Shown here piece by piece: positions 27,769-36,151 of a stretch of 64,000 bases of DNA (positions are counted from its first letter, which is position 1; each line of letters begins with the position of its first letter). The notes under the pieces are model-generated. The model saw only the letters and a list, made by a program, of their open reading frames with translations, searched no databases and was not told the DNA's origin. The stretch is taken from assembly GCA_963698995.1 (NCBI GenBank), contig CAVOTD010000007.1, positions 372,001-436,000 of the forward strand, in the 5' to 3' direction. This DNA comes from AP-15 sp963698995 (GTDB lineage Bacteria; Pseudomonadota; Alphaproteobacteria; ATCC43930; CGMCC-115725). A program made the position numbers and the translations under genes.

Positions 27769-28335
27769 TCAATCCTTGGCGCGCTCGATGTAGCTTCCAT
27801 CGGCGGTGCTGACAACGATGCGGGTGCCTGGGCCGATATGGGGCGGGATCATCACGCGGCGCCCGTTTTCGAGCTTGCCCGGCTTATAGGAGGACGACGC
27901 AGTCTGCCCGCGCACCACCGGGTCGGCTTCGACGACTTCCATCACGACGCTCGGCGGCAGCTCGACGGAGAGCGCGGCACCTTCATAGAGCATGACCTTG
28001 CAGACCATTCCGTCGCGCAGAAAATCGGCCGGGTCGCCGATCGTCTCGCGCGCGATCGAAATCTGCTCAAAGCTGTCACTGTCCATAAAGGTCGCCTGAC
28101 CGTTCTCGGCGAACAGAAACTGCATCTCATTCTCGTCAAGGCGGACACGCTCGACGGTTTCTTGCGTGCGGAAACGCTCGTTGAGTTTGCTGCCGCCGCG
28201 CAGGTCGCGGAGCTCGACCTGGGCAAAGGCGCCGCCCTTGCCGGGCTGAACCAACTCGCGCTTGAGCACAAGCCACAGCTTGTTCTGGTATTCGAGGACA
28301 TTGCCCGGCTTGATGTCGATGGCGTTGATTTTCAT
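27769..28335 (-). CDS. efp: Translation elongation factor P
   Basis: Starts at ATG 28335, giving 188 residues, the standard EF-P length. KOW-like domain I carries the loop PGKGGAF with the modifiable Lys33; S1-like domains follow and the C-terminus reads GTRIVVSTADGSYIERAKD. EF-P relieves ribosome stalling at polyproline. The lysine in the loop together with the divergent epmA gene 82 bases away indicates beta-lysyl-type modification. epmB is not in this window. Confidence 0.96.
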   Translation of the reverse strand: MKINAIDIKPGNVLEYQNKLWLVLKRELVQPGKGGAFAQVELRDLRGGSKLNERFRTQETVERVRLDENEMQFLFAENGQATFMDSDSFEQISIARETIGDPADFLRDGMVCKVMLYEGAALSVELPPSVVMEVVEADPVVRGQTASSSYKPGKLENGRRVMIPPHIGPGTRIVVSTADGSYIERAKD

Positions 28336-28417
28336 TGGCAGGATCTCGGGGGAAGAGGCTAGCGGTAATGCAGAAGCTAACATAGGTCCGGAAAGCGACA
28401 AGAACGAGGGCACGAGG

Positions 28418-29455
28418 ATGCAGGAATGGTGGCGCCCCGATCGCTTTGCCTCACGCCGTCGGCGACTGGAGCAGCGTGGCCGCATGGTTGAGGCGATCCG
28501 CGGTTTCTTCGCCGGGCGCGGATTTGTCGAGGTCGACACCTCGGCGTTGCAGGTGAGCCCGGGGCTCGAACCGCATCTCCAGGCTTTCGCGACCGAGCTT
28601 CGCGACCCGCGCGAAGACCGCCGAGCCACGCGCTATCTTCATACTTCGCCTGAATTTGCGATGAAGAAGCTGCTCGTCGCCGGCATGCCAAGGATTTGGC
28701 AGCTCACTCATGTGTTTCGCAACGGCGAGCACAGCGCCACCCATCATCCCGAATTTTCGATGCTCGAGTGGTACCAGGCCGATGCGACCTATCGCGATTT
28801 GATGGAGGAATGCGCGGCTCTGGTCGGCGTTTGTCAAGAAGCCGCAGGCGCCGCGGCGCTGACTTGGCGCGGGCGCACCGCCGACGCGCGGCGAGAGTGG
28901 CATAGGATCACCGTCGCCGACGCCTTTCGCCATTATAGCGGCATCGACCTTTTGGCGACGGCGCCCGATCCGGCGAGACCCGATCCCGCTGACCTCGCTG
29001 CAGCCGCTAGCGGCATCGGGATCGCACCGCATCCAGGCGACGACTGGGAGGTGTTGTTTTTCCGGATTTTTCTCGAACGGATCGAGCCCTGTCTCGGCCT
29101 CGGCGTGCCGACAATACTTTACGACTATCCGCTGTCGATGGCGGCGCTGTCACGCCGGCGGCAGGACGACCCACGGCTCGTCGAGCGTTTCGAGGTCTAT
29201 ATCTGTGGTCTGGAGCTCGCCAACGCCTTCGGCGAGTTGACCGACCCGGTCGAGCAACGCGCCCGCTTCATCGCCGACCAGGCCCGCAAGCAGGCGCTAT
29301 ATGGCCAAACCTACCCAATCGACCAGGACTTTCTGGCCGCCCTCGAGCATGGGCTACCGGCTTGTGCCGGCATCGCGCTAGGGTTTGACCGCCTGGTGAT
29401 GCTGGCAACCGGCGCCGACCAGATCGAAGAGGTGCTTTGGGCGCCGGTTCGCTAA
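28418..29455 (+). CDS. epmA: EF-P lysine ligase EpmA (GenX/PoxA)
   Basis: I chose ATG 28418, preceded by GAGGGCACGAGG; the product of 345 residues starts like EpmA (WWRPDRFASRRRRLEQRGR). It is a class II lysyl-tRNA-synthetase-like domain without the anticodon-binding domain: HTSPEFAMKKLL, RNGEHSATHHPEFSMLEWYQ and the motif 3 GIALGFDRLVML. It attaches (R)-beta-lysine to the conserved EF-P lysine. Divergent from efp, its substrate gene. Confidence 0.93.
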   Translation: MQEWWRPDRFASRRRRLEQRGRMVEAIRGFFAGRGFVEVDTSALQVSPGLEPHLQAFATELRDPREDRRATRYLHTSPEFAMKKLLVAGMPRIWQLTHVFRNGEHSATHHPEFSMLEWYQADATYRDLMEECAALVGVCQEAAGAAALTWRGRTADARREWHRITVADAFRHYSGIDLLATAPDPARPDPADLAAAASGIGIAPHPGDDWEVLFFRIFLERIEPCLGLGVPTILYDYPLSMAALSRRRQDDPRLVERFEVYICGLELANAFGELTDPVEQRARFIADQARKQALYGQTYPIDQDFLAALEHGLPACAGIALGFDRLVMLATGADQIEEVLWAPVR

Positions 29456-29528
29456 CCCAGAGCGCCGCTCGCGCCGACCATCGCCGACGCGTCAACAAGC
29501 GAGGATAGCGGGTGAAGAAGCCCAGATT

Positions 29529-29945
29529 TCAGGAGGTGGCGGGTTCCATTTTGTAGTCGGTCTCGCTGACCGGCTCGGCCCATTCCGTGCCCTGCCCGCG
29601 CTCGCCGGCTTCCGACATCGCCAGATGGCTGAACAGCCGGTCGGGCGCGGCGCCATGCCAATGCATAGTATCGGGAGGGATCATCACGGTATCGCCCGGA
29701 TAGATCGCATGCGGCCGCGAGCCCTTGCCAATGCAGATGAGGCCGACACCGGAGAGGCAATAGAGGGTCTGTCCCACCGGATGGGCATGCCATGCCGTCC
29801 GGGCCCCGGGGGTAAAGGAGACCACTGTCGCCCGCATCCGCGACGGTGCCTGACCGACGAGCACCTCATCCTGAAAGACCTCGCCGGTAAAGGTATCCGC
29901 CGCGCCCCGCCGAGTCGCCCGCTCCGATGCCCGTATAACCGTCAT
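29529..29945 (-). CDS. Single-domain cupin
   Basis: 138 residues from ATG 29945, which follows a strong GGAGGGAA site. The cupin metal motif appears as TAWHAHPVGQTLYCLSG and PPDTMHWHGAAP. Such single cupins resemble (R)-mandelonitrile lyase-like or quercetinase-like proteins, but the reaction is not deducible. It is convergent with epmA, 73 bases apart, and stands alone. Confidence 0.82.
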   Translation of the reverse strand: MTVIRASERATRRGAADTFTGEVFQDEVLVGQAPSRMRATVVSFTPGARTAWHAHPVGQTLYCLSGVGLICIGKGSRPHAIYPGDTVMIPPDTMHWHGAAPDRLFSHLAMSEAGERGQGTEWAEPVSETDYKMEPATS

Positions 29946-30148
29946 CGTTCCCTCCATTTCCATAACGGAATTCGAGCCGAAGATAGGCTTGTCGCGCCGT
30001 GGGAAGCAATGCTCGCAAGTGTGCCGGAGCGGCTGTTGCAATGGACCGGGCGCGGCAATAGGATCTAGTCTGCAACAAGGCGAAAGCGCAACGATGGGCG
30101 CGCCGATCAAGGTTTTTTGGCAGCCGCACTGAACAAGCCGCCTGAGGG

Positions 30149-30856
30149 TCAAGGAGTACCTCTGGGTTCGTGGGATCGAGTTTGAATCGATCAACGTATT
30201 GGCGCCGACACTAGCGGCTTAGAGGAGCTACGGCGCCTTTGTGCGCGCTCGGTACCGGCGGTGTCGTGCGGCGACTACTTTGTCTTCGCACAGGTCATCG
30301 GCGAGGTCGTCGAGTTCCTCGGCCTTCAGGAAAACACCAGCCCCGCGCTCTCCCCGATCGAACTGCATGCCCGCTATAACCATGTGCTCGAGACAGCGAT
30401 CCGGCTGGTCCGCCAGATGCCGGAGGGCAAGCTTGAAGTGCAGATGCCGAACCGGCCGCGTTCGTATCGCATGCTGATGCACCACATCTTCCAGATCCCG
30501 CCTGCCTATCTGGACACGGAAGACACGGGCGCAACCCCGACATATGAGCGCCTAGTTGTCCCGGCGCTGGCGGAGATGCGGACCAGCGCGGCGGTGGGCT
30601 AATTCCGCGAAAGCGTGCGGGCCCCAATGCTTGGTGGCAGCGGGTTGCTGGGGAGGACTTCAAGCGCCCCAGTGCCGACCTATTTCGGCGAAATCTCGCG
30701 GCACGAAATGTTCGAGCGCACGGTTTAGCACTCGACGCAGCATACTCGCCAAATCACCTCGCTTCTGGGGAAGGCCGGCATCGTGCCGTACCGCCCGCTC
30801 GGCCCGGCCGATATCCGGGGTTGCCGTTGACCGACAAAATCTGGAACGAAGCGTAA
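30149..30856 (+). pseudogene. Glutaredoxin-DinB fusion protein, degraded
   Basis: Pieces in different frames spell one protein: KEYLWVRGIEFESINVL (thioredoxin-fold N-terminus), frame change near 30212, then LRRLCARSVPAVSCGDYFVFAQV and the DinB-like helices HARYNHVLETAIRLVRQMPEG and LMHHIFQIPPAYLD. A TAA at about 30600 stops it, a TAG at 30726 replaces the Trp expected before HSTQHTRQ, and another shift near 30820 precedes LPLTDKIWNEA. Two nonsense codons plus two indels mark a real pseudogene. The longest surviving frame is 30261-30602. Confidence 0.7.
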
Positions 30857-30910
30857 GTCCATTCGCGTCCCGCCAGGCGCTCTTGGCCGGGACGCGAATG
30901 AAGTTCCGCC

Positions 30911-32120
30911 TCAGTAGCCCGGCGTCTTCAGCATCGGAGGATCTGCCACCTCCACTAGGTCGACACGGCCGAACCCGTTGAAGCCTGTGCTGAGGCAGGC
31001 ACCATAAGCACCGAGCTGACCAAGCTCGATCCAATCGCCCTCGCGCATGTCCCAGGGCAGCCGGAACGGCCCGCGCATCCGATCGGCGCTGTCGCAAGTC
31101 GGCCCGAACAGAGCGAAGTCGGCGGCTGGCTCGTCCGCATCCGCGACTTCGCCGAGACGAAGCCGGCGTGCCGGAAAACGAAAGCCGAGAACGCCAGCGT
31201 CGCTCAAATTGCCGTATATGCCGTCATTGACGAACAGCGTGTCGCCGCGCCGCTGTTGCACCTGAACCACGACCGAGCCACCGCCGGCGACCAATGCGCG
31301 GCCCGGCTCGGCCCACAACCACACATTACTTGGCAATGCTTCGGCGGCCGTCGCGATCGCGGCGATGTAAGAGCCGAGCGGCGGCGGCGTCATATCGGGG
31401 TAGCTGACCGGAAACCCGCCGCCGATATCGACGATGTCGACTGGAACGCCACAGTCTGCGATGACCTCGGCGGCCAGCGCTATAGCCCGCGCATAGGCAC
31501 CGGGATCGAGGCACTGTGAGCCGACATGGAAAGCGATGCCAAGGCGAACCGCGTGCGGCCGTGCCGCTTGCAGGAGTGCGACGGCTTCGTCCGGTGGCAC
31601 GCCGAACTTGCCTGAGAGGTCGTACACCGCTGCACCCTTCGGCAAAGCCAGGCGCACCAATAGCCCCAGAACTCGGTTGATCGCCGACCAGCCCGATCGG
31701 CACCGTTTCCTGCATTATCTTGGCAAGCTCGTCGGCGCTGTCGAACGAGAAGTCGGTCACGTCGCAGCGGCGAAAAGCCTCGCGGATCGCCGGCCGAGCC
31801 TTGACCGGATGCATGAAGTGGATCTCCGCTGCCGGAAGAAGCTTGCGGACGAGTGTCACTTCGGCGAGCGAGGCGCAGTCGAAATGTCTGACGCCGCCGG
31901 CCCACAGGGCCCGCAGAACGCGTGGCTCGGGATTGCACTTGACGGCGTACAGAACATCGCCCGGAAAGCAATCGACAAACCGCCTTGCGGCGGCGGCCAT
32001 AGCAGCGGGGCGCAGGCACAGCAACGGATCGGTCGGCCGAGAGTGCGCCACGACCCGATCGATCGAGGGCAAGACAGCGCGCCGATAGGGGCGAGAAGAG
32101 ACGAGACGGGGTTGTGCCAT
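30911..32120 (-). pseudogene. Ornithine/lysine decarboxylase (group IV, PLP alanine-racemase fold), one frameshift
   Basis: ATG 32120 follows GGAGGATC. The N-terminal frame has the PLP lysine (VLYAVKCNPEP) and HFMHPVKARPAI; the frame changes at about 31660-31690 and continues with LALPKGAAVYDLSGKFG, FHVGSQC, the phosphate-binding GGGFP, WAEPGRALVA and the substrate/catalytic Cys motif CDSAD. Joined length is about 403 residues, normal for alphaproteobacterial ornithine decarboxylase. It makes putrescine (or cadaverine). It is downstream of agmatinase, with a 369-base leader that looks regulatory. Confidence 0.82.
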
Positions 32121-32489
32121 CGCACGATCCTCCGAAAAACGGGGGGACGACAAACCGTTGCGGGCGCTCGGAAGCGCCACAGACGGAATGGCCGATTGGG
32201 GTGAAGCGCCTGCCGGGGCAAATGCCCCGAGGCGTCAGACGATAGTGCGAGGACTTCGCATCGCGTGCCGGAACATATCCGTTTCCCTTAAGGAGGCCGG
32301 CCCACAGGTGGCCGGCTCGGCCGAAAAGGACGCGTTACGTCGTAGCAGCACCCCGGGCACGGGGTTCTAGGCACGTGCGATTTGCGTCGGGCTCTAAAAT
32401 AGGAAAAGGGCCAGCCGCTTCAAGGATTTTTCGAAATCTTCAGTATGTTCCGGCGCAGTAAAATCGGCAGGCCGGACTGGCCGGCGTGT
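32121..32489 (-). promoter_or_regulatory. Leader region of the ornithine decarboxylase gene, candidate speF-type element
   Basis: This 369-base stretch between agmatinase and the decarboxylase has no long gene. In transcript order it shows a 7-bp GC hairpin (arms 32310-32316 and 32296-32302), an AAGGG site, a 13-codon ORF, and directly after its stop a strong hairpin (32207-32234). Alphaproteobacterial ornithine decarboxylase genes are known to carry the conserved speF RNA motif here. I have not matched the consensus; the assignment is by position and structure. Confidence 0.5.
32235..32276 (-). CDS. Candidate leader peptide ORF upstream of ornithine decarboxylase
   Basis: ATG at 32276 sits eight bases after AAGGG. 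The ORF encodes MFRHAMRSPRTIV and stops at 32235. Three of 13 residues are Arg. Its stop is one base from a GC-rich hairpin with arms 32214-32220 and 32223-32229 (plus an outer CGCC/GGCG pair). This is the arrangement expected for translation-dependent attenuation sensing a basic amino acid or polyamine. No protein-level evidence. Confidence 0.4.
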   Translation of the reverse strand: MFRHAMRSPRTIV

Positions 32490-33389
32490 CTATCGCGAAG
32501 GGTGCGGCGCGAGTAGCCCGATGTAATCCCAGGCCATGGTCGCCGCCGCGAGCGCGGTGATCTCGGCGACATCGTAGGGCGGCGACACCTCCACCACATC
32601 CATTCCCGCGAAATCGAGGCCGCCGAGCCGGCGCAGAATCGCCCTGGCCTGCCAGGTCGCCAGCCCTCCCACTTCGGGTGTGCCGGTGCCCGGCGCAAAA
32701 GCGGGGTCGAGCGCATCGACATCAAAGCTCAGATAGATGGGCGCGCCGCCGACTACCTGGCGGACCCGTTCGGCGACAGCCTTCGGTCCCGTTTCGTGGA
32801 CATCCTCCGCGGAGACGATCGTCACCCCCTTGCCGACCGTCCAGTCGAAGATGTCGCGGTGCATAGGGGAGCGTATGCCGATCTGGATCGTCCGGCGCGG
32901 GTCAATCAGGCCCTCCTCGATCGCATGATAGAACGGCGAGCCATGGCCCCAGACGAGGCCAAAGCTTTCGGGCCAGGTATCGACATGACCGTCGAAATGC
33001 ACGAGCCCGAGCGGGCCCCTGCGGCGCGCCAGCGCGCGCAGCAGAGCGATCGTGATCGTGTGGTCGCCGCCGAGCGCGACAAGGTGTGCGAGGGGCGCCG
33101 CCTGTTCCTCGATCTTGGCAAGGGTACCTCGGATATCGCCATGGACGATGCGGAAATCGCCGATATCCGCGAGTTCCAGCCGCTCCATTTCGGCCCAGGA
33201 CGCGGGATGGTCGCCGTCGACCAGCATACGGCTCGCCTGGCGGATCGCGGCGGGCCCGAACCGCGCCCCTGGGCGGTTCGAGGTGCCAAGATCGAACGGG
33301 ATCCCGGCGACGCAAATCGCCGCGTCGGCGCTAGCGCGCTCGACGCCGAGAAATGTCGGCCGCGTCGCAAAAGTCGGAACAGAGGTCAT
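32490..33389 (-). CDS. Agmatinase/ureohydrolase family (SpeB-like)
   Basis: 299 residues with the binuclear Mn site motifs of ureohydrolases: ALGGDHTIT, HFDGHVDTW and SFDVDALDPAFAPGTGTPE. It would hydrolyse agmatine (or a related guanidino compound) to putrescine and urea. Substrate preference cannot be fixed from motifs. The gene starts 41 bases after a thiolase and its start codon lies inside a perfect hairpin. The ornithine decarboxylase gene follows, so two putrescine routes are adjacent. Confidence 0.87.
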   Translation of the reverse strand: MTSVPTFATRPTFLGVERASADAAICVAGIPFDLGTSNRPGARFGPAAIRQASRMLVDGDHPASWAEMERLELADIGDFRIVHGDIRGTLAKIEEQAAPLAHLVALGGDHTITIALLRALARRRGPLGLVHFDGHVDTWPESFGLVWGHGSPFYHAIEEGLIDPRRTIQIGIRSPMHRDIFDWTVGKGVTIVSAEDVHETGPKAVAERVRQVVGGAPIYLSFDVDALDPAFAPGTGTPEVGGLATWQARAILRRLGGLDFAGMDVVEVSPPYDVAEITALAAATMAWDYIGLLAPHPSR

Positions 33390-33416
33390 GGCCTCCTATC
33401 TGGGGAGGCCATGACC
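33384..33416 (-). promoter_or_regulatory. Perfect 13-bp hairpin enclosing the Shine-Dalgarno and start codon of agmatinase, with 8-codon upstream ORF
   Basis: The arms 33404-33416 and 33384-33396 are exact inverted copies (GGTCATGGCCTCC in transcript order) around a 7-base loop. The 3' arm contains GGAGG and the agmatinase ATG, so folding would hide both. The 5' arm contains another ATG (33412) that opens MASPDRRP, whose TGA overlaps the agmatinase ATG as ATGA. The two Arg codons are consecutive AGG. Translation of the small ORF would open the hairpin. Function is inferred from structure. Confidence 0.55.
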
Positions 33417-33430
33417 CGGTGAAAGGATCT

Positions 33431-34630
33431 TCAGACCCGTTCGAGCACCGCCGCGATGCCCTGGCCGACGCCGACGCACATCGTGACCAGCGCGTAGCGT
33501 CCGCCGGTGCGCTGCAATTGCCGAGCCGCGGTCAGCGCGATGCGCGGGCCCGAGGCGCCAAGCGGGTGGCCGACCGCAATCGCTCCGCCATTCATGTTAA
33601 TGCGGCTGTCGTCGAACGGCAATTCGAGGCCGCGCAGGCATGACAGCACTTGGGCGGCGAAGGCTTCGTTGATCTCGATCACATCGATGTCGGAGAGGCC
33701 GAGGCCGGCGCGGGCGAGCGCCTTCTTCGAGGCTTCGACCGGGCCGATCCCCATGATCCGCGGCGGCACTCCCGCCACGCCACTGGCGACCACGCGGGCC
33801 AGCGGCTCCGCCCCGGCGGCGTCGCCGGCCTTGCGGCTGGCGACGATCATCGCCACCGCGCCATCGTTGATGCCCGAGGCATTGCCGGCAGTCGTTACCC
33901 CGCCCTCCTGCAGCGGCCGCAACTTGGCGAGCGTTGCCAGATCGGTCTGCGGGCGCGGATGCTCGTCTTCGGCCACTTTGACCGGTCCTGCCCGGCCGCC
34001 CGGCACCTCGACGCCGAGGATCTCGCCCGCGAAGAAGCCGTCCGCCTTGGCGGCGGCGTATTTGCGCTGCGAGGCGGCGGCGAAGATATCGCAGGCCTCG
34101 CGCGTGATCTGGTAATCCCGCGCCAGATTGTCGGCGGTCTCAGGCATCGTGTCAGCGCCGAATTGGCGCTCGATCTTCGGGTTCGGAAAGCGCGCCCCGA
34201 TCGTCGAATCATAGACCCGGCCGTCACGGCTGAACGGGCTCTCCGCTTTGTTCATGACAAAGGGTGCGCGGCTCATGCTCTCGACGCCGCCGGCGACCAT
34301 CACCTCGCCTTCGCCGCAGGTGACGGCCTGCGCCACCATGACGATCGCGTTGAGGCCGCTGCCGCAATTGCGCTGCAGAACCGAGCCGGCGACCTCGATC
34401 GGCAATCCAGCCAGCAGCCCGGCATGGCGCCCGACGCAGCGGCTGTCCTCACCCGCCTGATTGGCGCAGCCGACAACGACATCTTCGATCTTCTCCGGAT
34501 CAAAGGGGCTTTGCTTGACAACCTCGGCAATGACCGCCGCCAACATGTCGTCGGGCCGCATCTTTGCGAGCGCGCCGGCGTGGCGGCCAAACGGGGTACG
34601 CAGGGCGTTGTAGATGTAGCCGTCGAGCAT
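33431..34630 (-). CDS. Thiolase, 3-oxoadipyl-CoA/acetyl-CoA acyltransferase (PcaF/PhaA-like)
   Basis: 399 residues from ATG 34630, with a GGAGGAA ribosome-binding site. Active-site Cys89 is in QRNCGSGLNA; NEAFAAQ, GHPLGASG and the C-terminal Cys motif (CVGVGQG) complete the catalytic set. The N-terminus (YIYNALRTPFGRHAGALAKMRPDDML) and the segment ARFPNPKIERQFGADTMPETADN fit the 3-oxoadipyl-CoA thiolase branch. It may act in aromatic or fatty-acid catabolism. First gene before agmatinase on the minus strand. Confidence 0.9.
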   Translation of the reverse strand: MLDGYIYNALRTPFGRHAGALAKMRPDDMLAAVIAEVVKQSPFDPEKIEDVVVGCANQAGEDSRCVGRHAGLLAGLPIEVAGSVLQRNCGSGLNAIVMVAQAVTCGEGEVMVAGGVESMSRAPFVMNKAESPFSRDGRVYDSTIGARFPNPKIERQFGADTMPETADNLARDYQITREACDIFAAASQRKYAAAKADGFFAGEILGVEVPGGRAGPVKVAEDEHPRPQTDLATLAKLRPLQEGGVTTAGNASGINDGAVAMIVASRKAGDAAGAEPLARVVASGVAGVPPRIMGIGPVEASKKALARAGLGLSDIDVIEINEAFAAQVLSCLRGLELPFDDSRINMNGGAIAVGHPLGASGPRIALTAARQLQRTGGRYALVTMCVGVGQGIAAVLERV

Positions 34631-34772
34631 GGTCGGTTCCTCCGTCTTGCATCTCCGCAAGCCGCCAGTCTGCTGTCAATCCTTCGGTAGCGGAGCGGAT
34701 GCTCCGCACTGCAGCCGACTGGTGGCAGGCATTTCAGTTGCAGAAAGAAATTCTCTGGTAATATACGCTCAA

Positions 34773-35582
34773 ATGGCGGCTGCTGAGCAACTCGACCTCT
34801 TCAGCGTGAACCCCGACCCGGCGGAGCCGAGGCATCCCCGCAACGCATCCCGGCGGGTAATCGCGAGCCATACCCTCGACGATGACAGCCTGGTCGCCGC
34901 GCTGCGCGCTTCGGGGATTCGCGACAGTGCCGCCTTGGCCGCCGAAGCAGGACGCCGCCGCGCCGCGGCAGCTATCCCGACACTCGAAATGCTGTGTCGG
35001 CGCTTGGCCGGTTTCGGCCGCGATAGGATCGTGCCGGAACAGGCGGCCGCTCTCGAGGCGCTCGCGGTCATTGGCGGGCCCGATGCGGCACGGGCAATCC
35101 TACGGCTTATCGACACGCGGGTGGTCGAGGGGCCATGTCTGAAGCAGGCAGTCGCAGCTGCCGTAGGGCTCGCGGCCGCATTCCCGCGCAAAACGGTGCT
35201 GGAGTTGCTGCGCCATGGCGAGCCGCGGATACGCGCCGATGCCTGCCGGCGCGCCCGCCCTTGGCCGGAAGCGCTTCCTCTGCTGCGCGAGCTGCTTGAT
35301 GACCTCGATCCAACTGTTCGACGCGCCGCCGCTTGCGCGCTCGGTCGCCTGGGGCGAAATGAGGCGCGCTTGCTGCTCACCCGTTATCTCAGCGAGGAGC
35401 CGTCCGCGGAAATCATCGATGCGGTAGTTCCGATAGCCGATGAGGAGTGCACGATCCTGCTCGGCCGAATTGCCCGCGCAATGCCCGATCTTTCTGAAGC
35501 GGCCCTTGATGCCCTTGATGCGATCGATGATCCTCGCGCGAAAAAAATTTCTGCCGCCATTTCCGGAGATCGACCAACCTAA
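34773..35582 (+). CDS. HEAT-repeat protein
   Basis: 269 residues. From about residue 40 helical pairs repeat with HEAT-like patterns, such as PEQAAALEALAVIGGPDAARAI and DPTVRRAAACALGRLGRNEA. There is no catalytic motif and no signal peptide. HEAT repeats form protein-binding solenoids; the partner is unknown. Start at ATG 34773 is preferred because the upstream in-frame sequence has no family features. It is divergent from the thiolase and followed by a peptidyl-prolyl isomerase gene. Confidence 0.75.
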   Translation: MAAAEQLDLFSVNPDPAEPRHPRNASRRVIASHTLDDDSLVAALRASGIRDSAALAAEAGRRRAAAAIPTLEMLCRRLAGFGRDRIVPEQAAALEALAVIGGPDAARAILRLIDTRVVEGPCLKQAVAAAVGLAAAFPRKTVLELLRHGEPRIRADACRRARPWPEALPLLRELLDDLDPTVRRAAACALGRLGRNEARLLLTRYLSEEPSAEIIDAVVPIADEECTILLGRIARAMPDLSEAALDALDAIDDPRAKKISAAISGDRPT

Positions 35583-35676
35583 CCTGGTCCGACGGTTCGT
35601 CCAGGCCGGCACGGAATCACCCAAAACGAGCGGACCGTCGCCGACGCGCGCGTTTTCGACACAACAACGGAAAACC

Positions 35677-36120
35677 ATGATATCGATCAAATTGTCTTGC
35701 GCCGCGCTGGCGCTCGCCATTATCGCCGCCGTGAACCCGCTCTGGCGATCGGCTGCGGCGGCCAACCAGGTGATCGAGATGCCGAATGGATTGAAATACA
35801 CCGACACCCAAACCGGCAGCGGCGCTGAAGCGACGGCCGGCCACAAGGTCTCGGTGCACTATACCGGGTGGCTGTCCAACAACGGCGCCAAGGGCAAAAA
35901 GTTCGACAGCTCGGTTGACCGCGGCCAACCCTTTCAATTCACCCTCGGGGCGCATCAGGTGATCGCCGGCTGGGACGAGGGCGTCGTCGGCATGAAGGTG
36001 GGCGGCAAGCGCACCTTAACCATCCCGCCGGACCTCGGCTACGGGGCACGCGGCGCCGGCGGGGTGATCCCGGCGAACGCCACGTTGATTTTCGATGTGG
36101 AGCTGCTCGGCGTTCAGTAG
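35677..36120 (+). CDS. Exported FKBP-type peptidyl-prolyl cis-trans isomerase
   Basis: 147 residues. A signal peptide spans about 1-28 (ALALAIIAAVNPLW core, cleavage after SAAAA). One FKBP domain follows: VSVHYTGWLSNNGAKGKKFDSS, the pocket residues of VIAGWDEGVVGMKVGGKR and LGYGARGAGGVIPANATLIFDVELL. It speeds proline isomerisation in periplasmic proteins. The gene begins 95 bases after the HEAT-repeat gene. Confidence 0.92.
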   Translation: MISIKLSCAALALAIIAAVNPLWRSAAAANQVIEMPNGLKYTDTQTGSGAEATAGHKVSVHYTGWLSNNGAKGKKFDSSVDRGQPFQFTLGAHQVIAGWDEGVVGMKVGGKRTLTIPPDLGYGARGAGGVIPANATLIFDVELLGVQ

Positions 36121-36151
36121 CCCTGAGGCGCGGAGCCCTGAGGTCCGGCAG

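Noticed and set aside
32296..32316. Rho-independent terminator after agmatinase
   Set aside because: The stem is GC-rich but no T-run follows in the direction of transcription.
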